Below, piece after piece: positions 7,746 through 14,789 of a stretch of DNA of 64,000 bases. Positions within the stretch are counted from its first letter, which is position 1. Every line of letters begins with the position of its first letter. The stretch is from Humibacillus xanthopallidus (GTDB lineage: Bacteria > Actinomycetota > Actinomycetes > Actinomycetales > Dermatophilaceae). Made by a program: the position numbers and the translations under genes. The notes under the pieces were generated by a model. The model saw only the letters and a list, made by a program, of their open reading frames with translations, did not search any database and was not told where the DNA came from. The stretch is from positions 744,001 through 808,000 of the forward strand of contig NZ_VFQF01000003.1 in NCBI RefSeq assembly GCF_006717145.1, read 5' to 3'.

Positions 7746-9290
7746 TCATCGCCCCTCGCTCCTGCTGCCGCGACCCTCGGGTGTGTCGAACGAACCCTGC
7801 ATCGCTGGTCTCGGCACGCGCGCTTCGAGACGCGTGCCACCCTGGGGCGGGCTCGTCACGGTCAACCGACCACCCATGGTCTCGAGCCGGTCAGTGAGGC
7901 CGAGCAGGCCCGAGCCGGACGGGTCCGCCCCACCGATCCCGTCGTCCTCGACGAGGGCGACCACCAGTGTCGGATCGGTGCTGATGGTCACCCGACACCG
8001 GCTCGCGCCGGAGTGCTTCGCCGCGTTGGTCACCGCCTCGGAGCAGAAGAAGAGCAGTGCGCCCTCGATGGCATCGGGAAGCCGTCCCACGTCGACTCGT
8101 ACGTCGACGTGGAAGGGGAAGTGGCCGGCCATGTCACGGACAGCCGCGTCGAGACCACCCTCGACGAGGGCCGCGGGGCGTACTCCCTGGACGAAGGTGG
8201 TCAGGTCCTCCTGGGCCCGCACGACCTCGGCACGCACCATCGTGAGATTCCGGTCGCCCGAGAGGCCCGCGGCCGCGATCTCGTCCAGGAGATCGGCGAC
8301 GCGGTCGAGCCGTCGCTGGGCGCCGCCTGCGAGCTCGTCGGCGATCCGCGCCCGCTCGTCGCCGACGGCTTCGACGATGCGTTGCCGAGACTGCGTGAGG
8401 TCGCCGACACGGGAGCGGATATCGGCGAGCATGTGCGCGTTGGTCATCGCCAGCCTGGCCGCGGTGGCGACTCCGCCGACCAGCTGTGGGTCCCCGAGCA
8501 GAGCCCGGTCGTGGACCAGCACGGCGACGGGCCGGCCCTCGTCGTCGATACGGGTGGCCGAGCGGGCACCACCCTCCGCCGGCAGATCGATCCGCTCACC
8601 CTGCTCGTCGACGTATGCCGCCTGATCGGAGGCCCAGTAGCCGACCCTGAGGGTCGGGTCGCCCAGGGCGCGCTGCAGCCGTCCGGTCAGCCCGCTCGTG
8701 TCGGACATCGCCCCGAGGTCGGCCACGAGGTCGCTCAGCGTCGACTCGGTCCAGCGACCCCATCGCAGGTCGGCAGCCAGCACGACCGCGGCCCCCGCGA
8801 CGACCGCGTCGTAGGCCAGCAGGACGGGCTGGTCGATGTCCCAGGCCAGCAGCTGGTTGAGCGCGCTCGTCACCAGTACGGCGGAGAATCCGAGGGCAGC
8901 CCACAGCGCCGGCCGACCCGCCTTGCGTGCGGGGCCCGTCGTGCGCACGAACACGTCGATCGCCGCTGCCGCGACCAGGAGCGCGAGCGCGAGGGTGAGC
9001 GCGGCAGTGGGCACGAACGCCTCGACCACGCCCAGCGTGTATGCCGCCCCGATGACAACCGTGACGTAGCGGCGCCTCGAGCGCCCGGTGGGGTAGGTGA
9101 GATGCAGGTGCACGAGCGGCCCACGGTGGAGGAAGACGGCTGCGGCGAAAAGGCTGCCGACCAGCCACGTCGTCCCGACGAGCAGCATGAGCCGAGCGAC
9201 GCGGCCGAACCGCATCGATGCGAGGCCCGCACCCATCACGATCACGCCGACCAGCAGGTCGACGGCCCGGAGCAGTCCGGTCCCGGCCAC
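7746..9290 (-). CDS. NarL-type histidine kinase homologue lacking the phosphoacceptor His
   Basis: A 514-residue membrane sensor kinase homologue. About six hydrophobic segments fill residues 8-175. A linker domain (about 185-300) follows, then a HisKA_3-like helix reading DERARIADELAGGAQRRL. In this family the helix is normally RDLHDGAQ; here Ala321 replaces the phosphoacceptor His and Gly the next Asp. The ATPase domain is complete: N-box SEAVTNAAKHS (Asn422), G1 EDDGIGG (Asp450), then GSGLLGLTDRLETMGG. So it should bind ATP but cannot autophosphorylate at the usual site. Start is a GTG 3 bases after the stop of the receiver gene, last in a three-gene operon. See the partner kinase at 11622. 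Confidence 0.88.
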   Translation of the reverse strand: MAGTGLLRAVDLLVGVIVMGAGLASMRFGRVARLMLLVGTTWLVGSLFAAAVFLHRGPLVHLHLTYPTGRSRRRYVTVVIGAAYTLGVVEAFVPTAALTLALALLVAAAAIDVFVRTTGPARKAGRPALWAALGFSAVLVTSALNQLLAWDIDQPVLLAYDAVVAGAAVVLAADLRWGRWTESTLSDLVADLGAMSDTSGLTGRLQRALGDPTLRVGYWASDQAAYVDEQGERIDLPAEGGARSATRIDDEGRPVAVLVHDRALLGDPQLVGGVATAARLAMTNAHMLADIRSRVGDLTQSRQRIVEAVGDERARIADELAGGAQRRLDRVADLLDEIAAAGLSGDRNLTMVRAEVVRAQEDLTTFVQGVRPAALVEGGLDAAVRDMAGHFPFHVDVRVDVGRLPDAIEGALLFFCSEAVTNAAKHSGASRCRVTISTDPTLVVALVEDDGIGGADPSGSGLLGLTDRLETMGGRLTVTSPPQGGTRLEARVPRPAMQGSFDTPEGRGSRSEGR

Positions 9291-9293
9291 GGG

Positions 9294-9647
9294 TCACCCG
9301 GTCAGCCGGCCCAGGGCCGGCCCGCTCAACCGGCTCTTGTCGAGAAAACCGCGCGCCGGGCTGGCTGCGAGACGGCCGCCGTAGGAGCTGCGGCTGCGAG
9401 TTGAGGTCAGCACGACGGCACATCCCGGCGCCTCGTCCGCGATGCGCTCGGAAACCGCGAACCCGTCGACGTCCGGCAGCATGATGTCGAGCAGGACGAC
9501 GTCGGGCAGGAGGCGGCACACCAGCTCAGCACCGGAGGAGCCGTCTGCGGCCTCTCCGACGACGTCGTAACCCTCCGCCTCGAGTAGCGCCCGGGCGAAG
9601 GACCGGTAGCCGGCATGGTCGTCGATGATCACCAGCGTTGGTGTCAT
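9294..9647 (-). CDS. Stand-alone receiver-domain protein
   Basis: A 117-residue CheY-like receiver with no output domain. It keeps the acidic pair in LVIIDDH (residues 9-10), the phosphoacceptor Asp in VVLLDIMLPD, the switch Thr/Ser in VVLTS and the Lys of GFLDKSRL. It resembles the N-terminal half of NarL-type regulators cut just after the conserved Lys. Start is ATG 9647, overlapping the stop of the upstream lipoprotein gene (ATGA), so translation is coupled. The kinase homologue begins 3 bases downstream. It may act as a phosphate sink or relay between the two kinases of this locus; that role is inferred. Confidence 0.85.
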   Translation of the reverse strand: MTPTLVIIDDHAGYRSFARALLEAEGYDVVGEAADGSSGAELVCRLLPDVVLLDIMLPDVDGFAVSERIADEAPGCAVVLTSTRSRSSYGGRLAASPARGFLDKSRLSGPALGRLTG

Positions 9648-11488
9648 GGCGTCTTCTTCGGCAGGGTCCACGGATGAAGGGCCCACCAGACGCGTGCCCA
9701 ACACGGCCAGGTGCCCACGGGTTTGAGTGTCAGGTTCGTGCCGTCGAAGGTGAACGTGGCGGTCAAGCGGTCCCAGTGTTCAGGGCCGTCCACGAATGTC
9801 AGCGTGGTCAGCTCGAAAGTGTGGCCGTACACGCGGTAGCTGCCCACCCACTCCAACCTGGGGATCACCGTGGGGCGGCCCTCGCGCGCGTAGCCACGCA
9901 GCGCTCCGGCGTCGAGCGTGATGCTCGAGAACGAGGTCGGCTTGCCGCGTGGGTCGCTCTGCGGGTTGAGGCCTTGGCCTCCGGGCTTGCCATCACAGAG
10001 GTGGCGGTCGGCGTCGGTGAGCCCTGCCTCGTAGGTGCCGTCGGGCACTACCGGCGCGCCCTGGACCGGTCCGGACCGCAGGACCCACGGTTTCGTTGTC
10101 CAGAGGACGGCGTCGCTGCACGAACCGCCGGTCATGTCGTTGAGGCGCAGGGCAGTCCCGTCAAACGACCACCTGGCGTTGAGGCTGTCGATCCGGATCC
10201 GGTCACGCAGGGTGGAGTAGAACCCGTAGTACCCGACCCCCCAGGGCGCACTCTGGTTGTCTATGCGCTGACGAATGGTGACTCGGCCGTCACGCACCTC
10301 GAGCGAGTACCACGACTTCTGCCCGGGAGTGCCCTGCGGCGGACTGTCCGTGCACTGCGACCTGGCGTCGTTCTCGAGCACCATGTCGTAGGTCCCCTCA
10401 GGCAACGACCCAGAGTGTGCGCCGGGTCCCGGCCGGGTACACGCGGAGACGTCCGGTGGTGCCGCGACCGCAGCCCTGAGTGTGGTGAGCCGGTTGAGCA
10501 TCCTGGCGTTGTCCGGGTCGCGGGCGATCTCGTCGTAGACCGGTTGGACCGCCCGGCGCAAGGCGGCGAGCTGCAGGTCCGAGGAGGTCGGGAACGCGAC
10601 ATCCTGCCCACAGAGTTTTGCGACTCCGGCGTCGTCCTCGCTCTGAGTCGCCTTGAGGGCCGCCGGTATCGCGTCCCCGGCGGCCTTGCGCAGGATCTCC
10701 CGCTGGGTGTCGGTCAGTTCACGGTATGCCGCCTGGTTGAGGATCACCGCCATGGCCTGCGGCCAGAGATTGATGTTCGCGGTGACGTACTTCGCCGCGA
10801 GCCCGTAGAAGCTGCCGAAGATGTTGTCGACCTGCTGCTCGTACGCGTCGACCGCGGACAGCCTCGCGCCGGAGGGCATTCGTGTGAAGGTCGCCCCGAG
10901 AGCCTTCGCCGTGCTCTCAGGTATCTCGCCGCCCTGGATCCCGAGGAGAGCCCTGCGGAAGTCCTCGGGCTCCCGGAACGGCTTGCGCACCCCGAGCACC
11001 TTGCGCATCGGACCCGGCAGGACGGCGACCGCCACCAGGCCGTGCCCCTCGAGGCCGCGCGCCATCTCGAGTGGGATTCCTGCCGAGAAGATGCGGTCCT
11101 GCATGGCTTGGCTGTCGACCAGCAGCGGCGCCACGAGGGGTTGGAACGAGGTCACGCCGACGAGGTCGAGCGACCGCACCCCGACCCATGCACCCGGCAT
11201 ACGACCACCGGTAACGTCCTCGAGGGTGTGCTTCTCGAAATCGACCTCGCCCTTGTGCCAGAAGTCGTTGAAGTGAAGGCGCAGAGACCCGTGCGACTCC
11301 TTCTCCACCTCTGTGGCATAGGCCTGTACCTGTGAAGGTGCAGCGTCGTCGAGCTGAGCGATCTCCAGCACGGTGACCGCTTGGAGGCCTCGGCCACCGG
11401 CCCGGTCCGTGGTTGAGGAGGTGCAACCGACCAGGCCGAGTACGGCGGCCACCATGAGCGCGACAGTCGACCTCGCTCCTCGGGTCAT
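9644..11488 (-). CDS. TRAP (DctP-type) binding lipoprotein with two extra C-terminal repeat domains
   Basis: A 614-residue exported lipoprotein; the signal ends in LGLVGCTSS. Residues about 45-350 resemble DctP solute-binding proteins: HFNDFWHKGEVDFEKHTLEDVTGGRMPGAWVGVRSL, then PLLVDSQAMQDRIF, KPFREPEDFRR and NLWPQAMAVILNQAAYRELTDTQREILRKAA. DctP proteins normally feed a DctQM membrane pair, and none is nearby. Two homologous domains follow: GTYDMV (G365) to LWTTKPW, and GTYEAG (G484) to WWALHPW. The same domain ends the lipoprotein at 6531. It is first in an operon with a receiver and a kinase, which points to a periplasmic sensor rather than transport. An upstream start at 11557 was rejected for lack of a signal. 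Confidence 0.8.
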   Translation of the reverse strand: MTRGARSTVALMVAAVLGLVGCTSSTTDRAGGRGLQAVTVLEIAQLDDAAPSQVQAYATEVEKESHGSLRLHFNDFWHKGEVDFEKHTLEDVTGGRMPGAWVGVRSLDLVGVTSFQPLVAPLLVDSQAMQDRIFSAGIPLEMARGLEGHGLVAVAVLPGPMRKVLGVRKPFREPEDFRRALLGIQGGEIPESTAKALGATFTRMPSGARLSAVDAYEQQVDNIFGSFYGLAAKYVTANINLWPQAMAVILNQAAYRELTDTQREILRKAAGDAIPAALKATQSEDDAGVAKLCGQDVAFPTSSDLQLAALRRAVQPVYDEIARDPDNARMLNRLTTLRAAVAAPPDVSACTRPGPGAHSGSLPEGTYDMVLENDARSQCTDSPPQGTPGQKSWYSLEVRDGRVTIRQRIDNQSAPWGVGYYGFYSTLRDRIRIDSLNARWSFDGTALRLNDMTGGSCSDAVLWTTKPWVLRSGPVQGAPVVPDGTYEAGLTDADRHLCDGKPGGQGLNPQSDPRGKPTSFSSITLDAGALRGYAREGRPTVIPRLEWVGSYRVYGHTFELTTLTFVDGPEHWDRLTATFTFDGTNLTLKPVGTWPCWARVWWALHPWTLPKKTP

Positions 11489-11621
11489 GGCCGGCACTTC
11501 CCTTCGGTGCCTTGAAACTCCAATTGTCTCGTGTCGGCACCAGTGTCGTCCCACCAATCGGTCGAGCGAATCAGTGCAAACACTGAGTCACACAACGCGC
11601 TTCGGGTGGATTCTGGGTCGC
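11489..11621. promoter_or_regulatory. Divergent promoter region of the two-kinase locus, with inverted repeat
   Basis: These 133 bp separate the lipoprotein-receiver-kinase operon from the divergent kinase. They contain the perfect inverted repeat TCAGTG-CAAA-CACTGA (11571-11586) and a looser GGCAC/GTGCC pair near 11491. Either may bind the NarL-type regulator encoded at 13579; no clear -35/-10 pair was identified. Confidence 0.5.
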
Positions 11622-13418
11622 ATGAGGGCAGGTGAGATCCGTGCCATCGAGGCCACGTGGTCGTTCGCGGCACTGGCTCTCGTGACGAGCATGGCCTGGT
11701 TGACGATGCGCGTCGTGGCCACGTCGCCGGGCTTCTCCGACAGCGGCGAGTCGATCTGGTCGGAGGTCGCGTTGGTGTGCACGGTGGCTCTGTTGGCCTC
11801 CGTCGGGATCGTGCACCGGATCGCCAGACCGGCGAACCCCCTCGGTTGGCTGCTGATCCTCGTCGCCAGCCTTCTGCTCGCCACCGAGTGGGACATCCCG
11901 GGGGCCGCGGCGGCGGAATCCCTCTCTGCTGTGATGTTTTCGGTGGGTCTGCTTCTCACCATCGCGGTGCCGGTGGCCGCGATGTGGGCGGTGCTGGCCT
12001 TCCAGTCCGGACGGGTGGACGGGCGAGGTGAGCGCTATCTGCTCCTTGCCGGAGCCCTCGTCTTCGTCGGCGCACTGGGGCTCGCGCCCGCACTGTTCTT
12101 CGACCCGCAGGCCCATGGCTGCTCGGACTGCCCGGCGAATCTCCTTCTGGTGCGTGACGACCCGGCGGTGGCGGCAGCTTCCTCGCGACTGGCGATGATT
12201 GCCGCCCTCGCCTGGACCGTCGTCATGATGGTCGTTCTACTCGTCGGCCTGGTTCGAATGAGTGCCGTGTCGCGCCGAGCGCACGGCGCGGTCGCCACGA
12301 TCGGCTTCCTGTACCTGTTGGCTGTCTCGGCACAGCTGGTCCTGGAGTTCGACCACGGCTTCGTTGGCGGTTCGACGACGGATCCGGCCCTCTGGTGGGC
12401 GCAGCTCGCGGGGCTGGCCGCCCTCGGAGCCGCCGTGGCGTTCAGCCTGCTCCGATCGCGAGCCATGCGCCGGAGTGTCGCCGGTCTCGTCGTCGACCTG
12501 CATCAGGAAGCCGTTGCGGGGGGTATGCGCGAGGCGCTGGCAGCGTGGTTGCATGATCCGTCACTGCAGGTGGCGTATCCCGTCGACGGCACCTATCGCG
12601 ACGTCGACCTCGATGCGGTGGACGTGACGGCCCGGCCGGGACGAACCACCAGCCGGCTGGTGAACGACGGCGACGAGATCGCTGTGCTGGTGCACCGTAC
12701 GGGCCTTCTCGACAACCCGGATGCCGTCCGTGAGGTCGTGACAGCAGCCCGGTTGGGACTCGAGAACGAGCGGTTGCGTGCCGAGGGTCTCGCCCAGGTT
12801 CGAGCCCTTGCCGAGTCGCGGGTCCGCGTCATCGAGGCGGGTGACCGCGAGCGGCGCCGACTGGAACGCGACCTCCACGACGGCGCCCAACAGCGTCTCG
12901 TCGGCCTGTTGCTGGGCCTGCGCCTGCTGAGGTCGAGCACCAGGAGCGATCAGCCGGAGCTGGACCGGATGCTGAACGAGGCTGAGACCGAGGTTCAGGA
13001 CGCGGTGCGAGACCTCCGGCAGCTGGCAAACGGCTTGTTCCCGAACGTTCTGGTCACCGAAGGACTCGCGGGTGCGTGCGGGGCGCTGAGCGAGACAGCT
13101 CCCCTGCGGATGGTGGCTGCTCCAGAGGGCCGGCTTCCGGCAGAAGTCGAGACAACGGCATACCTCGTCATCGCGACCTGCGCCGCCCGCGGACCCACGA
13201 CCGTCCGGGCGACAGTGGAGGGGAGCAGACTGAAAGTCTGCGCGAAGGTCGCGCGGGCGAGGGTGGGTGTTGCCGCTCTCGAGGACCGTGTTGCCGCCAT
13301 GGGCGGACGCATCGCGGTGACGCAGGAGGTGGACGGGGGCAGCCGGGTCGATCTGGAGCTGCCGCTCGCGCGTGGTGCCTCACCTGACGCGGAACCCCCC
13401 GATCGCGCGCGGAAGTGA
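11622..13418 (+). CDS. NarL-type histidine kinase homologue with a degenerate ATP-binding domain
   Basis: A 598-residue membrane kinase homologue, divergent from the kinase at 7746 and of the same architecture: hydrophobic N-terminal half (about 10-290), linker domain (about 300-405), HisKA_3 helix, ATPase-like end. The helix is intact, DRERRRLERDLHDGAQQRLVGL, with phosphoacceptor His419. The ATPase region is broken. At the N-box it reads Y514-LVIATCAARG where EALTNAAKH is expected, so Glu and Asn are lost. The DxG (G1) motif is absent and the Gly-rich lid is deleted, the chain passing straight to VAALEDRVAAMGGRIAV. It should accept but not make phosphate from ATP. Start at ATG 11622 avoids overlap with the divergent gene; the ribosome binding site is weak. 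A NarL-type regulator gene follows. Confidence 0.88.
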   Translation: MRAGEIRAIEATWSFAALALVTSMAWLTMRVVATSPGFSDSGESIWSEVALVCTVALLASVGIVHRIARPANPLGWLLILVASLLLATEWDIPGAAAAESLSAVMFSVGLLLTIAVPVAAMWAVLAFQSGRVDGRGERYLLLAGALVFVGALGLAPALFFDPQAHGCSDCPANLLLVRDDPAVAAASSRLAMIAALAWTVVMMVVLLVGLVRMSAVSRRAHGAVATIGFLYLLAVSAQLVLEFDHGFVGGSTTDPALWWAQLAGLAALGAAVAFSLLRSRAMRRSVAGLVVDLHQEAVAGGMREALAAWLHDPSLQVAYPVDGTYRDVDLDAVDVTARPGRTTSRLVNDGDEIAVLVHRTGLLDNPDAVREVVTAARLGLENERLRAEGLAQVRALAESRVRVIEAGDRERRRLERDLHDGAQQRLVGLLLGLRLLRSSTRSDQPELDRMLNEAETEVQDAVRDLRQLANGLFPNVLVTEGLAGACGALSETAPLRMVAAPEGRLPAEVETTAYLVIATCAARGPTTVRATVEGSRLKVCAKVARARVGVAALEDRVAAMGGRIAVTQEVDGGSRVDLELPLARGASPDAEPPDRARK

Positions 13419-13578
13419 GGTTCTCTGAGACACGATCCGCGCTCATGCCGGGCCGAACGAGCACGGGCGGCGCATTCGGCGCCAACCCCGAGTGCTCGGC
13501 CGACTTCGCTGTCACACTGACAAGTGACCAGGGTGGTCGCCGGACTCTTGCCGGGCGAGCCTTCCGAGCGGAGGTTCC
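13419..13578 (+). promoter_or_regulatory. 160 bp between kinase and response regulator
   Basis: No coding frame is supported. GAGCGGAGG ends 5 bases before the regulator start. The gap is long for tight coupling, so the regulator may have its own promoter as well. Confidence 0.35.
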
Positions 13579-14226
13579 ATGCGAGCCGTTGTTGCAGACG
13601 ACACTCTGCTGACGCGCGAGGGCGTCGTCGCACTGCTCACGTCCGGTGGAGTCGAGGTGGTGGCACAGGCCGGAGATGCCACCACCCTCATGAACCACGT
13701 TCGCGTCTATCGGCCCGATGTCTGCCTCGTCGACATCCGGATGCCTCCGACGTACACGGACGAGGGCATCGTCGCGGCGACCGCGATCCGGTCCGAGTTC
13801 CCCGACATCGGGGTGCTGGTGCTGTCGCACTACATCGAGTCGACGTACGCGATGCGCCTCATTCAGAGCCAGCCCGAGGGCATCGGCTACGTGCTCAAGG
13901 AGCGGATCTACTCGGGCGACGTCCTCGTCGACGGACTACGGCGGGTGGCCGAGGGCGAGACCGTCATCGACCCGACGATCGTCGCGCGCCTCTTTCACAA
14001 GCAGCGAACCGCGGGCCCTGTGCAGGAGCTCAGTGAGCGTGAGCGCGAGGTCCTCGCTCTCGTCGCCGAGGGCCTCACGAACCAGGGCATCGGCAGGAAG
14101 CTCTTCATCACCGACCGGACGGTCGAGGCGCATGTGCGCCAGGTCTTCACGAAGCTGGGGCTTGACGAGTCGCCAGAGAGCAACCGCCGTGTCCTGGCGG
14201 TTCTGACCTACCTCCGGAGCATCTGA
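13579..14226 (+). CDS. NarL/LuxR-family response regulator
   Basis: A 215-residue DNA-binding response regulator. The receiver holds VADD (residues 6-8), phosphoacceptor Asp in VCLVDIRMPP, switch Ser in VLVLSHY and Lys in GYVLKERI. The C-terminal LuxR helix-turn-helix spans about 148-210: LSEREREVLALVAEGLTNQGIGRKLFITDRTVEAHVRQVFTKL. It lies downstream of the kinase homologue that keeps its phosphoacceptor His, so that kinase is the likely phosphodonor. DNA targets are unknown; the divergent region at 11489 and the small exported protein at 14530 are candidates by position. Confidence 0.93.
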   Translation: MRAVVADDTLLTREGVVALLTSGGVEVVAQAGDATTLMNHVRVYRPDVCLVDIRMPPTYTDEGIVAATAIRSEFPDIGVLVLSHYIESTYAMRLIQSQPEGIGYVLKERIYSGDVLVDGLRRVAEGETVIDPTIVARLFHKQRTAGPVQELSEREREVLALVAEGLTNQGIGRKLFITDRTVEAHVRQVFTKLGLDESPESNRRVLAVLTYLRSI

Positions 14227-14529
14227 TCCCGGGGATGTCGAGGTCAGGCTCTGCGCAAGGCTGACCGACGCGCTGTGAAGACCTCCCATGGCGGGCGCAG
14301 CATGCCCCGAAGCCCGGCGGATTGCGCCTTTAATGACTCTTCGCGATGCCCCGATGCGGGATATCCCCAAGGCGGCGGCGATCGAGTCGAGTGATTCTCC
14401 GAATGTGGGCCGGGGGTCTCTGAGGCGATTCTGAACAGGGAACCCAGCGTCATCACCGACTCAGCAGTCGGAGCCCATTCCCCGTCACATCGCTTGACTC
14501 CCAGTCAAACTCGTTCATCAGGAGAGGTC
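14227..14529. promoter_or_regulatory. 303 bp intergenic region with two short inverted repeats
   Basis: No gene is seen. Two perfect inverted repeats lie near the 3' end: CCGACT-CAGC-AGTCGG (14456-14471) and TTGACT-CCC-AGTCAA (14494-14508). TTGACT also matches a -35 hexamer. AGGAGAGGTC precedes the next start. GC content is lower here than in the housekeeping flanks. Confidence 0.45.
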
Positions 14530-14760
14530 ATGTACCTACGTCACACCGCCGCCGCAATCGTCGCCTCAGCCCTGCTGGCAGTGTCATCCGCCGCTGCCGC
14601 TTCGCCCCTGCCGGATCCGCCATCCCACACCGCCACGGACACGGTCCAGGAGGCCATCGACCTGCTGACCGAGGCCTACACGCACGCGCCGCCTGCGGAG
14701 AAGCGCAGCATCCACAACGACATCCTCCTACTGATCAACGTCGGCCATGGAGCGCTCTAG
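14530..14760 (+). CDS. Small exported protein (76 aa)
   Basis: I do not recognise a family. The product starts MYLRHTAAAIVASALLAVSSAAAASPLP, a clear Sec signal with a cleavage site near AAA-SP. A mature peptide of about 50 residues follows, rich in acidic and Thr residues, with a helical stretch TVQEAIDLLTEAYTHAPPAEK. The ATG at 14530 was preferred to an in-frame upstream codon at 14494 because AGGAGAGG precedes it and the signal then begins correctly. It closes the accessory block and points toward the LAL regulator gene. Confidence 0.65.
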   Translation: MYLRHTAAAIVASALLAVSSAAAASPLPDPPSHTATDTVQEAIDLLTEAYTHAPPAEKRSIHNDILLLINVGHGAL

Positions 14761-14789
14761 AGCCGCTCGTCGCGCCAATGCAGGAAGGC

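Noticed and set aside
7746-9290. A frameshift or sequencing error causing the lost His
   Set aside because: The frame is open and in register on both sides of DELAGGAQ, so the change is a substitution of residues, not a shift. Two codons (His and Asp) differ together, which makes a single base error unlikely.
11373-11621. A longer N-terminus for the kinase at 11622
   Set aside because: It would overlap the divergent lipoprotein gene by over 100 bases, lacks hydrophobic character and leaves no room for a promoter.
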